From NCBI GenBank assembly GCA_949710005.1, contig OX453273.1, positions 8,556,746-8,620,745 on the forward strand: a stretch of DNA of 64,000 bases, written 5' to 3'. This document shows positions 46,540-57,725 of the stretch, in pieces. The position numbers were made by a program, and so were the translations under genes. Source of the DNA: Ricordea florida (Eukaryota; Cnidaria; Anthozoa; Corallimorpharia; Ricordeidae). Position 1 is the stretch's first letter. Every line of letters starts with the position of its first letter. The notes under the pieces were generated by a model. That model did not search any database and was not told the origin of the DNA. It saw nothing but the letters and a program-made list of their open reading frames with translations.

Positions 46540-48415
46540 ATCTTGCAGCAATAGGGGTTTCTTTCCCTTTTTGAGCAACCATGTTGAAGTTACAGATTTT
46601 CCATTGGTATACTTTGCCTTTGCATTCTTAACAGAAAATGGACTTTGGGATTTTTTGCCTTTATTGATGTGAGATCTCAATGTTTGGTACAGTTTGCGAG
46701 TGAGGGCATTCTGCCAGATCTTAAAGTTCCTGTGCCATTTTGAGTGACCACATTTAAACTATTGATTCCTTGACAAATTTAGCTTTTCATACAAATTGTT
46801 CATGATTGATGATCAGTGAACTTAGCTTGTCTGGCTTTTGTCAAATTGCATGAGGTAGTATAGACTGTCTTTAACAGTTAGTGAGTTAGAGCATTTTGCC
46901 ATAGCTAGGGGTTTCTTTCCCTGTTGGAGCAACCATGTTAAAATTACAAATCTTAACAAATCTTTATTTTTCTGAACAAATTTTAATTTTGTGAGATCTT
47001 AATATTTGGTGCAGTTTGCGAGTGAGGGCATTTTGCCAGATCTTAAAGTGTCTGTGCCATTTTGAGTGACCACATTGCAACTACTGTGTTGACTCCTTGA
47101 CAAATTTGGCTTTTCATACAAATAATTCATGATTGATGATCAGTGAACTTAGCTTGTCTGGCTTTTGTCAAATTGCATGAGGTATTATAGACTGTCTTTA
47201 ACAGTTTGTGAGTTAGAGCATTTTGCCATAGCTAGGGGTTTCTTTCCCTTTTGGAGCAACTATGTTAAAGTTACAAATCTTAACAAATCTTAATTTTTCT
47301 TACCTGATCTTAATTTTGTGAGATCTTAATATTTGGTACAGTTTACGAGTGAGGGCATTTTGCCAGATCTTAAAGTGTCTGTGCCATTTTGAGTGACCAC
47401 ATTACAACTAATTTATTGACTCCTTGATAAATTTGGCTTTTCATACAAATAGTTCATGATTGATGATCAGTGAACTTAGCTTGTCTGGCTTTTGTCAAAT
47501 TGCATGAGGTATTATAGACTGTCTTTAACAGTTTGTGAGTTAGAGCATTTTGCCATAGCTAGGGGTTTCTTTCCCTATTTGGAGCAGCCCTGTTCAAGTT
47601 ACAAATGTTAACAAATCTTAATTTTTCTTGATTGATCTTAATTTTGTGGGATCTTAATATTTGGTACAGTTTACGAGTGAGGGCATTTTGCCAGATCTTA
47701 AAGTGTCTGTGCCATTTTGAGTGACCACATTACAACTAATTTATTGACTCCTTGATAAATTTGGCTTTTCATACAAATAGTTCATGATTGATGATCAGTG
47801 AACTTAGCATGTCTGGCTTTTGTCAAATTGCATGAGGTATTATAGACTGTCTTTAACAGTTTGTGAGTTAGAGCATTTTGCCATAGCTAGGGGTTTCTTT
47901 CCCTATTTGGAGCAGCCCTGTTCAAGTTACAAATGTTAACAAATCTTAATTTTTCTTGACTGATCTTAATTTTGTGGGATTTTAATATTTGGTACAGTTT
48001 ACTAGTGAGGGCATTTTGCCAGATCTTAAAGTGTCTGTGCCATTTTGAGTGACCACATTACAACTAATTTATTGACTCCTTGATAAATTTGGCTTTTCAT
48101 ACAAATAGTTCATGATTGATGATCAGTGAACTTAGCTTGCCTGGCTTTTGTCAAATTGCATGAGGTAGTATAGACTGTCTTTAACAGTTAGTGAGTTAGA
48201 GCATTTTACCGTGGCTAGGGGTTTCTTTCCCTATTTGGAGCAGCCCTGTTCAAGTTACAAATGTTAACAAATCTTAATTTTTCTTGACTGATCTTAATTT
48301 TGTGGGATTTTAATATTTGGTACAGTTTACTAGTGAGGGCATTTTGCCAGATCTTAAAGTGTCTGTGCCATTTTGAGTGACCACATTACAACCATGAAGT
48401 CCTTAACAAATTTGG
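46540..48415. repeat. 327-bp tandem satellite, about 5.7 units
   Basis: The landmark GCATTTTGCCATAGCTAGGG recurs at 46891, 47218, 47545, 47873 and (diverged) 48201, a spacing of 327-328 bp. Outer units are more diverged than inner ones. No coding content. A short ORF just upstream (46199-46510) has no recognisable domain. Confidence 0.9.
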
Positions 48416-48721
48416 TGGGAGAGTATAAAGGGGACTGTGGACAGGGTTTAGGGAAAGGCAAGCTAACATTTTTAAATATATTAATTGTTCCTTTGTGGAA
48501 GATTTCCGTGAATGAAAGATGACAGTAATTGTATTATGGGTTAGTGTTATGTATAATGACTGGATTAAGAACATAAAAGTAACCTTAAACCTCAATCCAT
48601 CAAGCCTGGCCTGATGGTATGTCAATCTGCAAATTTATGTGATGTTAATCTGCAAACCAATATAAAAAAACTGAAAAACCGTTGATACCCAAAAAGTCAA
48701 TTTTTATTGTTATGCAGAATA

Positions 48722-48919
48722 TTATGAACATGCAATTTTAACAACTTTGGGTGTACTCGATGTTTCTGAACCTGACCCGCACAGAGTTTCTTTTGATTGT
48801 CTTATCTCACTGCATGAGGTTGCCGAATATCTTTTCCTTTCGTGTCTTTGAAAGGTTGATCGTGATACCACATCGCAACGGGCGCAATAGACATATCCTT
48901 TAGCTCCATTGTTTTCCAT
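48722..48919 (-). CDS. 65-aa zinc-finger-like ORF (possible first exon)
   Basis: Starts in a good Kozak context (ACCATGG) and encodes GYVYCARCDVVSRSTFQRHE, one C2H2-like finger with an incomplete second His. Such short N-terminal fingers occur in transposon-derived animal proteins. It may splice onward rather than end at its stop. Flanks 48416-48721 and 48920-49079 show no gene. Confidence 0.3.
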   Translation of the reverse strand: MENNGAKGYVYCARCDVVSRSTFQRHERKRYSATSCSEIRQSKETLCGSGSETSSTPKVVKIACS

Positions 48920-49079
48920 GGTTTCTATTGCTTTGAATTAATGTTGTAAAGGGAAACCTAAAGGAAAGCAGCTTCAAATTGCATTTTCTCTGTCTTCTAC
49001 TAAATCCAAGGGCCAGGAAAATGCTGAATAAGAAATACGTACGGCTGCGCCACGTGGTTCTTTTCATCCGATCAAATTA

Positions 49080-49440
49080 ACTCGGCTCGGCGTGAAAAGG
49101 TAACTTAATTTTGATTAAAGATCACCTAAAGATCAAGTTACCTTGACGAACTTTAATTTCCAATTAAAGATATCGAAATATCTCATGACACTTTAAGTTT
49201 GATTTATTTCAAAATTAAAGATGTTAAAACCTTATAGGACGTTTTGGGAGAAAGAAAAGACCCCCAAAATTAGACCTAAAGTTTGGCAATATTAAAGTCC
49301 AACAAAAGGTACATTAAAGACTCATTAAAGATCGATTTCACCTTTTGGATATTTCATGTTGCCATTAAAGACAATTAAAGATAAGATAAGGCTTTAGTTA
49401 AACTTTAATTTTAAACTAAAGACACCAAAATATGTGTTTT
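49080..49440. repeat. CTTTAAT/TTAAAG-rich segment, right
   Basis: Inverted-looking counterpart of 31490-31860 by word content. From 49441 to 50253 no gene is visible. Confidence 0.4.
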
Positions 49441-50257
49441 CGCCCTGTGATGATAACTATTCGCTTTTCCGACATCGACCGCCCCCAAGATTACAAGCAG
49501 TATATGAATTTCAGTTGGCTCGAAAGTGATCTGAAGATGAGAAAAACTCTTTCTTATGTAGTAAGCTTTGATGAGAACTCATAGAGCGAAATTAGCACTT
49601 GAATGAGAACTTATATGAGCGAAATGAGTATTCGTTATTGAACGAAACTACTACTGAAAACAGAATAAATTGACGAATCCATGATGTGAAACCGAAGAAC
49701 TTCTGTGGCCAACCTGGATAAGAAACATCGCATGGAGGACGTTTCTACTGATTTAAGTGTTAGTACGAACAGGAATGGAGTTGGAGAAGTATTGGGACGG
49801 TCAAGAAGTATGTCAACGCTTACCATTAAATATGGAGGCGCATGCCATGGCGGAGAACCATGAAGATTACAATTAGTCATTAAAGGGTTCGAAAAGAGTA
49901 AGTCATGTAGAAAATGTATTAAGCGTTATATTATATACAATACACCACAAGCCGTTACAATGAAAAGTTTTCTGTCTATTGATTTCCGAATTTACCTTGA
50001 AGTGAACTAGATTGTGTTGAAGTAGACATGTTGGAAAAATAGGCTTACCTGTTTTGCTTACTGTTGTGTGACTCATCATATTTACATTGTAAAAACAAGA
50101 AGTTATAAGGATAAAAACAAAGATGTATTGCTGTATTAATGATGGCAAGTGTGATTTTTTTTAAGTGCAACCCTGAATATATATACCACTGATAACCTAA
50201 AATGAGATGGTAATGTAAATAAACTAATTCAGCTTGATAAAGGATTGAGAGTCTTAA

Positions 50258-52447
50258 CCCTTTGCGGACCACTGTCCGATATATCGGACACCTTATATGA
50301 CTGCAATTTTTGAGTCAGCAGCGATCCCAAATAGAAGCTACCAGGCCCCCACGGTCATTTCTGTGTTTACGGCGCCTGTAGCTTTCATTTTCGATAGTTT
50401 TCCTGTTTCTAGCAGAGTTTTCGCAATATTTTCAACCTTTTGATCATTGGTACTTGTTGTACAGTATGACAGACAGAAGAATATTGTACAGTGCTCAAAA
50501 TGTTATCGACTATTTCGAGGGAACCTTCGATATTCCTTGCGATGGTGCCGAGTCCGATATTGAAGGCTTTGAAGATGATAGTTCCGACTGTTCAGATGTG
50601 GATGAGCATGTATTTCCAGAGGTAGAGGATGACGAAATTATACTCCCAAGGTATCCTGATGAAGAAAGTGAGGATGAAAACAGCGATGCAGGCGAGGAAG
50701 AGAGGAATCGTGGCCGTCCTACACGTTTTTCATTCGAGGATCGTGAATGGAGTGACCAGAGAAGTGACATGGAGATACCTGAATTTCAAGAACCGGTAGG
50801 CCCTGTAAATATCCTTCCTGCAGAATCTTCAGCAAAAGACTTCTTTTCTTTGTTAGTGGATGACAGGATGCTAAATAACATTATTCGTGAAACAAACAAA
50901 TATGCCAAACAGAATCTGGAAGATTCTGGGAAAGACTCATCACTTTGGGTCCCTGTAAATTTAATTGAACTCAAAGCTTTCTTGGGTCTTTTTATTGCAA
51001 TGGGTTTCCATGCACTGCCTTCAGTGAAAGACTACTGGAGTGAGGACTGGATTCTTGGTATGCCAGCATTTGCCAAGGTCATGACAAGAAAGAGATTTCT
51101 TGACCTCCTTTATAATATTCATGTCAATGATAACTCCAAAATGCCAGCTGCTGGGTCAGATCAATTTGATAAGCTTTACAAAATCCGTCCTTTCCTTGAG
51201 GACTTGAAAACTAACTTCAAACTGCAATACAACCCTCACCGTGAACAGGCAGGTGATGAGGCAATGGTCAAGTACAAAGGGAGGACATCATTGAAACAAT
51301 GTATGCCGATGAAACCAATCAAAAGGGGTATCAAACTGTGGTGTCGGGCAGACAGCACCAATGGTTACTTGTGTGACTTTGATGTCTACACTGGTAAACA
51401 GCCCGGAGGAGTTCAACATGGTTTAGGGTACACTGTTGTTTCAAACCTTTGCCAGCACATAAGAGGTAAATGGTACTCTGTATTTTTTGACAATTTTTTT
51501 ACTTCCTGTAAACTAATTGAAGATCTTTACAGTGACAAGATTATTTGTTGTGGAACTGTCAGACAAGGTCGAAAGGAATTCCCTCCTGCCCTGTTTGACA
51601 AGGATGCCATAAAAAATTTACCTCGTGGTAATATAATGTGGAGAATGAAAGGCCCCATTCTCCATGTCCTGTGGATGGACAAGAAACCTGTTTGGGTTGC
51701 TGGAACTGTAACATCTGCTCCTCCAGCTAATCTCCCTGAGGTCCAAAGAAGGGCCAGGGATGGAACATTACAAGCAGTTACCTGCCCCCCCATTGTCTCA
51801 ACCTACAACAAGTACATGGGCGGAGTCGACAAGAATGACCAGATGAAATCCTATTATCAAATTTCTATTTCTGGGAAAAAGTGGTGGAAAAGGTTGTTGT
51901 TTGACCTCATAGACAGGGCTATCTACAACAGCCTTGTTCTTTACAATGAATCACCAAACCATGGCAGGCAAAGCTACTGAACAGATATAACAAAATCTGT
52001 ATAGCAAGACTAGGATACTACCCTTGGTATCTCTATTTTTATATTTTTTCATTTCATAAATGACCACCCTGGTCAGAAAAAGAGACTTGTTCATTATTCA
52101 ATACATGTGTATGCTAGCTATATTAGGTATCAAATTGATCCTAAGATACTATAGAAAACAACTAAAAACATTAGGGATTTTTTGGGCTTCTCACTTTTAT
52201 TTTTTCTGGATTGATAATCAAGGCAGCAGATAAAGGTTTTGTAATTGGTTAATTATTAACTATTGCTATGACGTCAGTATGACGTATCTTGCTGTCGCCT
52301 CAAACTTATAAGAAGGGAAAATTCCTACCAAGTCTGCCTGTGAAAAGATTATCAAAATATGTTAAATGGTTCAAGAGATATTGTACTTTCAACAGCGCTC
52401 AGTAAAAATATTCAAAAATCGTGAAAATAAATTTGGTCCTCAAAGGG
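50258..52447 (+). mobile_element. piggyBac transposon with TTAA target sites
   Basis: TTAA at 50254-50257 and 52448-52451 flanks 14-bp inverted ends CCCTTTGCGGACCA and (complement of the right end) CCCTTTGAGGACCA, one mismatch. Just inside the left end is the perfect palindrome TGTCCGATATATCGGACA (50273-50290). With an intact transposase frame the copy may be recent or active. Confidence 0.92.
50466..51980 (+). CDS. piggyBac transposase
   Basis: A 504-aa DDE transposase (DDE_Tnp_1_7 type) that cuts and pastes at TTAA. The acidic N-terminus (1-110) is followed by the catalytic core with D264 (GDEAMVKYKGR), D342 (VFFDNFFTS) and D455 (MGGVDKNDQ), matching the spacing of the known DDD triad. The ATG at 50466 is the first in frame. 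The protein ends soon after the core (NESPNHGRQSY) and lacks the Cys-rich C-terminal domain of moth piggyBac, so it is either a family without it or a truncated form. Confidence 0.9.
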   Translation: MTDRRILYSAQNVIDYFEGTFDIPCDGAESDIEGFEDDSSDCSDVDEHVFPEVEDDEIILPRYPDEESEDENSDAGEEERNRGRPTRFSFEDREWSDQRSDMEIPEFQEPVGPVNILPAESSAKDFFSLLVDDRMLNNIIRETNKYAKQNLEDSGKDSSLWVPVNLIELKAFLGLFIAMGFHALPSVKDYWSEDWILGMPAFAKVMTRKRFLDLLYNIHVNDNSKMPAAGSDQFDKLYKIRPFLEDLKTNFKLQYNPHREQAGDEAMVKYKGRTSLKQCMPMKPIKRGIKLWCRADSTNGYLCDFDVYTGKQPGGVQHGLGYTVVSNLCQHIRGKWYSVFFDNFFTSCKLIEDLYSDKIICCGTVRQGRKEFPPALFDKDAIKNLPRGNIMWRMKGPILHVLWMDKKPVWVAGTVTSAPPANLPEVQRRARDGTLQAVTCPPIVSTYNKYMGGVDKNDQMKSYYQISISGKKWWKRLLFDLIDRAIYNSLVLYNESPNHGRQSY

Positions 52448-52478
52448 TTAAGGATTTTAAGATCATCACTAACATACT

Positions 52479-52694
52479 TTGCAAAAATGCAAGAAAGACT
52501 TGTTTGGTATGATTCGTCAGCTGGGCTATCCTACATGGTTTTGTTCATTATCAGCTGCAGAATCAAGGTGGATATTTCTGTTGAATACATTGAATAGACT
52601 TGTAGACAACAAAAACTATAATGATGATAAAATTGACAATGTCATGGCAACAAAATTCAGACCTTATTCAGAAGGACCCTGTTATATGTGTTAG
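52479..52694 (+). pseudogene. Helitron-like helicase/replicase fragment
   Basis: Encodes [20 protein letters not shown] then SAAESRW, matching the conserved 'FAMIRQLGxPTxFxTLSAAExxW' region of the Helitron-like N-terminal domain (Helitron_like_N). The frame ends after 71 codons. The piggyBac inserted just before it. From 52695 to 53020 there is no gene. Confidence 0.65.
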
Positions 52695-53073
52695 AAACTT
52701 TGAACTCACAGACAGTCAGCAGCATGATACCAGAACTACATTTGGTTTCGGTGCCATTTAATCCTGTACGCTTATGTTAAGTTATCAAATTTGTTAACAA
52801 CTGTATGCTTGCCACCTGCCTTATAACTGATGCCTAGTGTAGTCAAATGATTGGCGTCATGTACTCACTGTATGTTTATTTCAGAAAGCTACTCAGCTCC
52901 CTGGTCACTTTTATGTTGTGATTATAGATTATTAAAATTATCTTCAAGTTTATTCAATCACAACTCTGAAAAAACACCTCGTTAATTTTTAAATTATTTC
53001 TTTTTTCTCTGTTTTGTAAACATATCCACGAGTTCACCATAGTCCTACTTTGATTTATTCTTGCTTTAGTTAT

Positions 53074-53815
53074 ATGAAACAGAATATGGCTGATAGTAAC
53101 GGAGCCGAAAGGTACAGAGAACTAGCCACTTGGCAGCACACAAAAGGACTGACGTTGATGGAGAAAGCCTCACTCACCCCTGGTAAGATTGTTCTTGACT
53201 TAGGCTGTGGAACAGAGAATATTACTTCTGTGATTGCTGAGAAAGTCTCACCCCATGGGAGGGTAGTCGGGGTTGATCCTGATGCCCAAAGAATAGAGGT
53301 CGCCAAGAGAATGTATGGGAAATGACTCAGAGTTTCGCGGATGTGGAACAGAAACATATGATGTCATCTACAGCAATGCCGTGTTCCAGTGGATCAAAGA
53401 CAAGCAAAAGGCATTTAAGAATATTTATGAGAGTGTAAAGCCTGGAGGAACTGTAGTTTTTTCTGTGCCACTAGAATTACCTCAAATATTACGAATTCTT
53501 GCGGAAACACTCAATAAAGAAAGGTGTAGTCTTTTACTTCAGAAGATGCATGTTGTATCTTCGTCAGTTTACTTAAAATTGATCAAAGATGCTGGCTTTA
53601 CAAGTGTCTGGCATGAGGAAGCTCTTTTGGTTGAGTATTTTAGAAGTGCGGAACATTTGTGTGAATGGTGGAAAGCGAGCACTCATGGAGATTTTGATTT
53701 AAAGTTTGTAAACGCAGATGAATTTAAGAAAGTGTCCTTCGAAAAAGACGATACTGGACACACTGTAATCAGGGAATGGTTTGGATATTTTGTCTTTGCT
53801 AAGCCGAATCTGTGA
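53074..53815 (+). pseudogene. SAM-dependent methyltransferase, copy C (29-bp deletion)
   Basis: Starts at the conserved ATG (MKQNMADSNGAE). Motif I reads DLGCGTEN instead of DLGCGTGN. At about 53317 twenty-nine bases present in copies A, B and D are missing, shifting frame; the first part stops at 53325 and the family frame resumes from about 53320 to the usual stop at 53815. Non-functional as a single protein. The acceptor-like TTCTTGCTTTAG precedes it, but the sequence further upstream is the 22-kb block. Confidence 0.8.
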
Positions 53816-54117
53816 CAATATTTTATAGACCTAACTGGAAGAATCAAGTAAGATTTTCAATGTTTCCTAATCCTTTCCTTGTGTCGCATCAGTGGCGTGG
53901 CTCGACATATATGACAAATATACTTACTCAACGAAACGTGCAAGCTGTAGTAAGAATATTCTACGACAACCGAGAACCATCTAGGTTGTGAACTGAACAC
54001 TGTAGAACAATCTAGTACTGTCCATACTTAATAAACATTGCATAAGCTTACGTAACGTAGATTATTCTGTAGGAACCTCTTGTAAATGCTATATAGCAAA
54101 CTACCTCTTGTAACTAG

Positions 54118-54168
54118 CCACTTGTGATATGACTTGTGATATGACTTGTGATATGACTTGTGATATGA
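54118..54168. repeat. 12-bp array, copy C (about 4 units)
   Basis: TGTGATATGACT units, same place as in modules A, B and D. The flanks 53816-54117 and 54169-54513 match the other modules and have no gene. Confidence 0.85.
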
Positions 54169-54513
54169 ATAAATATAGAGTTGACTGTGAACATATTACA
54201 CAAGAAACCTTATTTGACTTTTACAGTGAAACTACTCGAACCCAGGCCACCCAAATAAATTTTCAAACAATTTTTGAATGTCTGTTTTTGACACTGAACA
54301 ACAGATTTGTGGAGAGTTTCTGTCGACTAAGATGATTCATTTTCAATCTTGATATGTTTTGCACAATTACATAGCAAGATATATGGATTTTAAGAACAAA
54401 AATAAAACATTTGTAGAGATTCTGTTGTTAAACTGATACGCCATCGAGATTGGATAATTTATATGAAAATTTCTGTGGGCAATTTTGGTTTGATTAGTCG
54501 CACTATAATGGTT

Positions 54514-54832
54514 TTAATTAATGGTATAAAAAGTATGGTAGTCAATGCTTGCAAAAGTCTGATTAATGGTATATACAATATGACAGTCAATACTTGCAAC
54601 AGTCTGATTAATGGTATATACAGTATGGCAGTCAATACTTACAATAGTCTGATTAATGGTATATACAGTATGGCAGTCAATACTTACAATAGTCTGATTA
54701 ATGGTATATACAGTATGGCAGTCAGTACTTACAATAGTCTGATTAATGGTATATACAGTATGGCAGTCAATACTTGCAATAGTCTGATTAATGGTATATA
54801 CAGTATGACTGTCGATACTTGCAATAGTCTGA
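54514..54832. repeat. 45-bp minisatellite, copy C (about 7 units)
   Basis: Same unit as 25421-26215. Confidence 0.9.
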
Positions 54833-54989
54833 TCCTAGTAATTTATTGTAGCTGACTTAACTTTTGAACGTAGTGGACGAAAGTCCCTAGCATATGTAAA
54901 TATCACATAGGCCGTTTAAACCGTGGACTGTCTTACAATATTCATCTAATGATGGGTCAATAATAAATATTCGCGTCTCTTCTCTAGTG

Positions 54990-56015
54990 AGTGCCATTCC
55001 AGAATGTCAAGTCTCTCTTTACAGCACAAATCGTTCCCGTTCTCACCAAGAGCACACTTCGAAGCGCGTCTTTGTACCTTTTCCAGTGCAAAGGTGTCCT
55101 TTTTCTATGCGGGTTCCATACTGAGGCGTAGTACTCGAGGATTGGGCGAACCATACACTAAGAGAGTTTGGAGAATATCTTTGAATTTTTGGTACCAACT
55201 AACCTATTAATAAAGCCAGGGACAGAACTGGGTTTCCTTACACTCTTTTCGACTGGCAGTGACCACGCGGAAAGATTGGATGAGATATGAATTCCTAAAT
55301 CTTTTGCGTGGTGAACAGACCTAAAGGGTTGATCCAACATGCTATACTGCGGTACTGATGCATATTTATTATGTGTTATCCTCATCACCTCGAACTTGTC
55401 GGTGTTGAACTTCAATTGTTAATTGCTGCTCCACGCAACCAGTTGGTCTCAGTTGTGCTGGAGGGTTGCCATATCCTCTTCCCTTCATTTAAGCGCACGA
55501 TAGACCTTCATGTCGTCCGCAAACAGGGTTTTTGATGATGTTACCATCTTACCAACATCGTGGAAAATTATCAAGAATAATACTGGACCTAATAATATAC
55601 ATGAAAACAATTACTCGATTATGATTGGCTGATAGCAATGCAGTTCAAGTGTAACACCAGTTCAAAAAGTGTAACGCCAGTGCAAAAAGTGTAACACCAG
55701 TGCAAATTACACATCGATATTCTGGATTATGATATTCTTTATTTTTAAGCGGACCGCTTTCAGTTCGTAGCGTTATCAGCTGATCTTCATCAGCCAATAA
55801 GTAAATAAAGTGTGAAATCCGCGTCAAATGCTCACTTCCTGTCCGCAATGAGATCTTCCGGCACTTCCTCCAGGCGAATTTTTTCATGTTTATATTATTA
55901 ATAAGTAATCACACGGTTTTTCTCGTTCATGTGGTACAGAATCGAACGCCTTCGATAAATCGAGGATTACAACCCATCGATTAATTTTCGCGCTATCTTA
56001 TTGGCTATTTTGGGT
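54990..56015 (-). pseudogene. CR1/L2-like reverse transcriptase fragment, copy C
   Basis: C-terminal RT motifs (KDLGIHISSNLS, FINRLVGTKNSKIFSKLS) on the minus strand between 55000 and 55420, FADD-region remnants near 55490-55540, and the LDLSKAFDS part near 55940-55990. An unrelated AT-rich stretch at 55591-55923, with repeated 'aagtgtaacaccagt' words, replaces the middle. Multiple frameshifts. Confidence 0.65.
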
Positions 56016-56024
56016 CACTATAGG

Positions 56025-56195
56025 GGAGCAGGGTTGGCGCAGTGGTGAGAGCGTTCGCCTTCCACCAATGTGGCCCGGGTTCGATTCCCGGCCCCGGCGT
56101 CATATGTTGGCCGAGTTTGTTGGTTCTCTACTCTGCTCCGAGAGGTTTTTCTCCGGGTACTCCGGTTTTTCGCTCTTCACAAAAAAACCAACATT
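56025..56195 (+). mobile_element. tRNA-derived SINE, copy 2
   Basis: Same SINE as 21660-21844 with box A-like GGCGCAGTGGTGAGAGCG and box B-like GGTTCGATTCCCGG. Its A-rich tail abuts the left inverted repeat of the next element. Confidence 0.8.
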
Positions 56196-56456
56196 CCACC
56201 TCGTTCCCAGTGCCTTCGGGCTTACATGAGATAGCAAGCGCATGCGTCAACTCAGTGCAACGCAACCTCAGTGCACGAGGTCCACGTCTTTGGAACTCGT
56301 GGGATTTTTGTGATAGAAAACTTGGTTTTTTCACCGCAGTCACACAAATCTGACAACGGCTTGTCTAAGGACGTGGTATAAGTACCACTTGTTGTCTGAA
56401 ACCCTGCTTGTCTGGGTTCATCTTGTTTTAAATTAGTGGAATTGGCGTTCGCCGCC

Positions 56457-57725
56457 ATGACGCCTCACTCTCCGAACGTTCTGTCAACTTGTGAAAAGCA
56501 GCTCCTGGCCCCTGCAACCAGCGGAAGGCCAAAGGAACCTCAAAAGAAGGCTCCTAGAGCTGACAAAGGCAGAGAAAAGGCCCCTTCAACCTCTAAGGAG
56601 GAAAATAAGGGGGAAAGCGGGCGAAAGGCCTTTGACAAGAAAGAAGGCGCCGCCCCAACGGGCGTCACAAATGGCGGGAAACGCTCCGAGCTTTCGGGCA
56701 AGCCCACCGAGACTGAACGAGAAGTGTCTTCTAACGTCGGCTTTGACCCGTCAGTTATAACCACAATCCTAACCGAGACACTTCAAAATTCTTTCAGCGG
56801 ATTACGCCAAGCGATGGAATCGGGTTTTAATGATCTTGGCAATATGTTAAGTGCAAACTTTCGGGAAGACGACGCGTCGGTGGATGAGGATAACTCGCGA
56901 CTGAAAGTGATGAAGAACCTCCAACTAAAAAGAAAAAGTCTAACAAATCCGACGACGAAATTCCTCACAAAGCTGAGGCGAATGCACCGCAGAGTGTAAT
57001 AATTGACAGGCTGGCCAAAAATCTCCAGCTCACGGAAAATGCTGGACCAGCAATTAACACACAGCTTGCTAACCTAGTCAACAAGCTTATGAGAGACAAA
57101 CTCAATGAGTGAGCTGAAAAAGCTTTATGAAACCCCAGAAAACTGTCCCACCCTTGCTGAGACAAAGGTGAATCAGGGAGTTTGGAATAACTTGGATGAA
57201 ACAGCCAGATCAATGGACCTCAAACTTCAAAAGGTGCAAAAGAGCCTTATAAAAGGAATGACAGTGATTATATCTGTTGTGAACAAACTGATACCAGTGT
57301 CAGAAGCAGATGATACATCTAATGATCAGGAAGAGACCATAAACAAACTGATGGATGGTATCCTCTTGTTTGCTAATGCAAATCAAGAACTAAACTTCAG
57401 GAGAAGGGAGCTCCTTAGGCCACAGCTAAATGCCAGTTATAGGTACCTGTGTGCCCCATCCAACCCTGTCACAGCAGAACTGTTTGGAGATGATTTGCCT
57501 AAGGCTGTAAAAGATATTGCAGACACAAACAGGTTAACATCCAAACTGACCACAGACAATCGCCCCCCACGTTCCGGTTATCGCCCAGGGAGACGAGACC
57601 GGGGTCGCCATGCTTATAGGAAACGTCCATACCTATCTAATAACTACGCTTCCACCAAGCCAAAAAACTACCAACGCCCCCTTCCACCCAGGAAGTGGGA
57701 GGGGAAGAAGACAAAGACAGACTGA
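56457..57725 (+). pseudogene. Gag-like protein of the DIRS-like element (two frame breaks)
   Basis: The first part, from ATG 56457, is rich in Lys, Pro and Ser and includes TILTETLQNSFSGLRQAMES. The family frame leaves at about 56915, continues in another phase (VIIDRLAKNLQLTENAGPAI), and returns near 57112 (KKLYETPENCPTLAETKVNQ) to a basic C-terminus (RPGRRDRGRHAYRKRP) ending at 57725. No zinc knuckle is visible. The end overlaps the RT frame. Confidence 0.65.

Larger units (their letters stand above)
30834..53034. mobile_element. 22-kb nested insertion block with short inverted ends
   Basis: The left edge AACTCGTGGATA (30834-30845) is matched by TATCCACGAGTT (53023-53034), a 12-bp perfect inverted repeat. 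The flanks rejoin to rebuild the upstream sequence of methyltransferase C, apart from about 18 extra bases after the right end. Inside are a microsatellite, a MITE, E2, a satellite, piggyBac and a Helitron-like scrap. No clean target duplication was found, so whether it is one transposon carrying others or a rearrangement is open. Confidence 0.45.

Noticed and set aside
54463-54855. A 15-residue repeat protein (MAVNTCNSLINGIYS units)
   Set aside because: Product of the 45-bp minisatellite; in copy A the frame is broken by 43-bp units, so no selection on the protein is visible.
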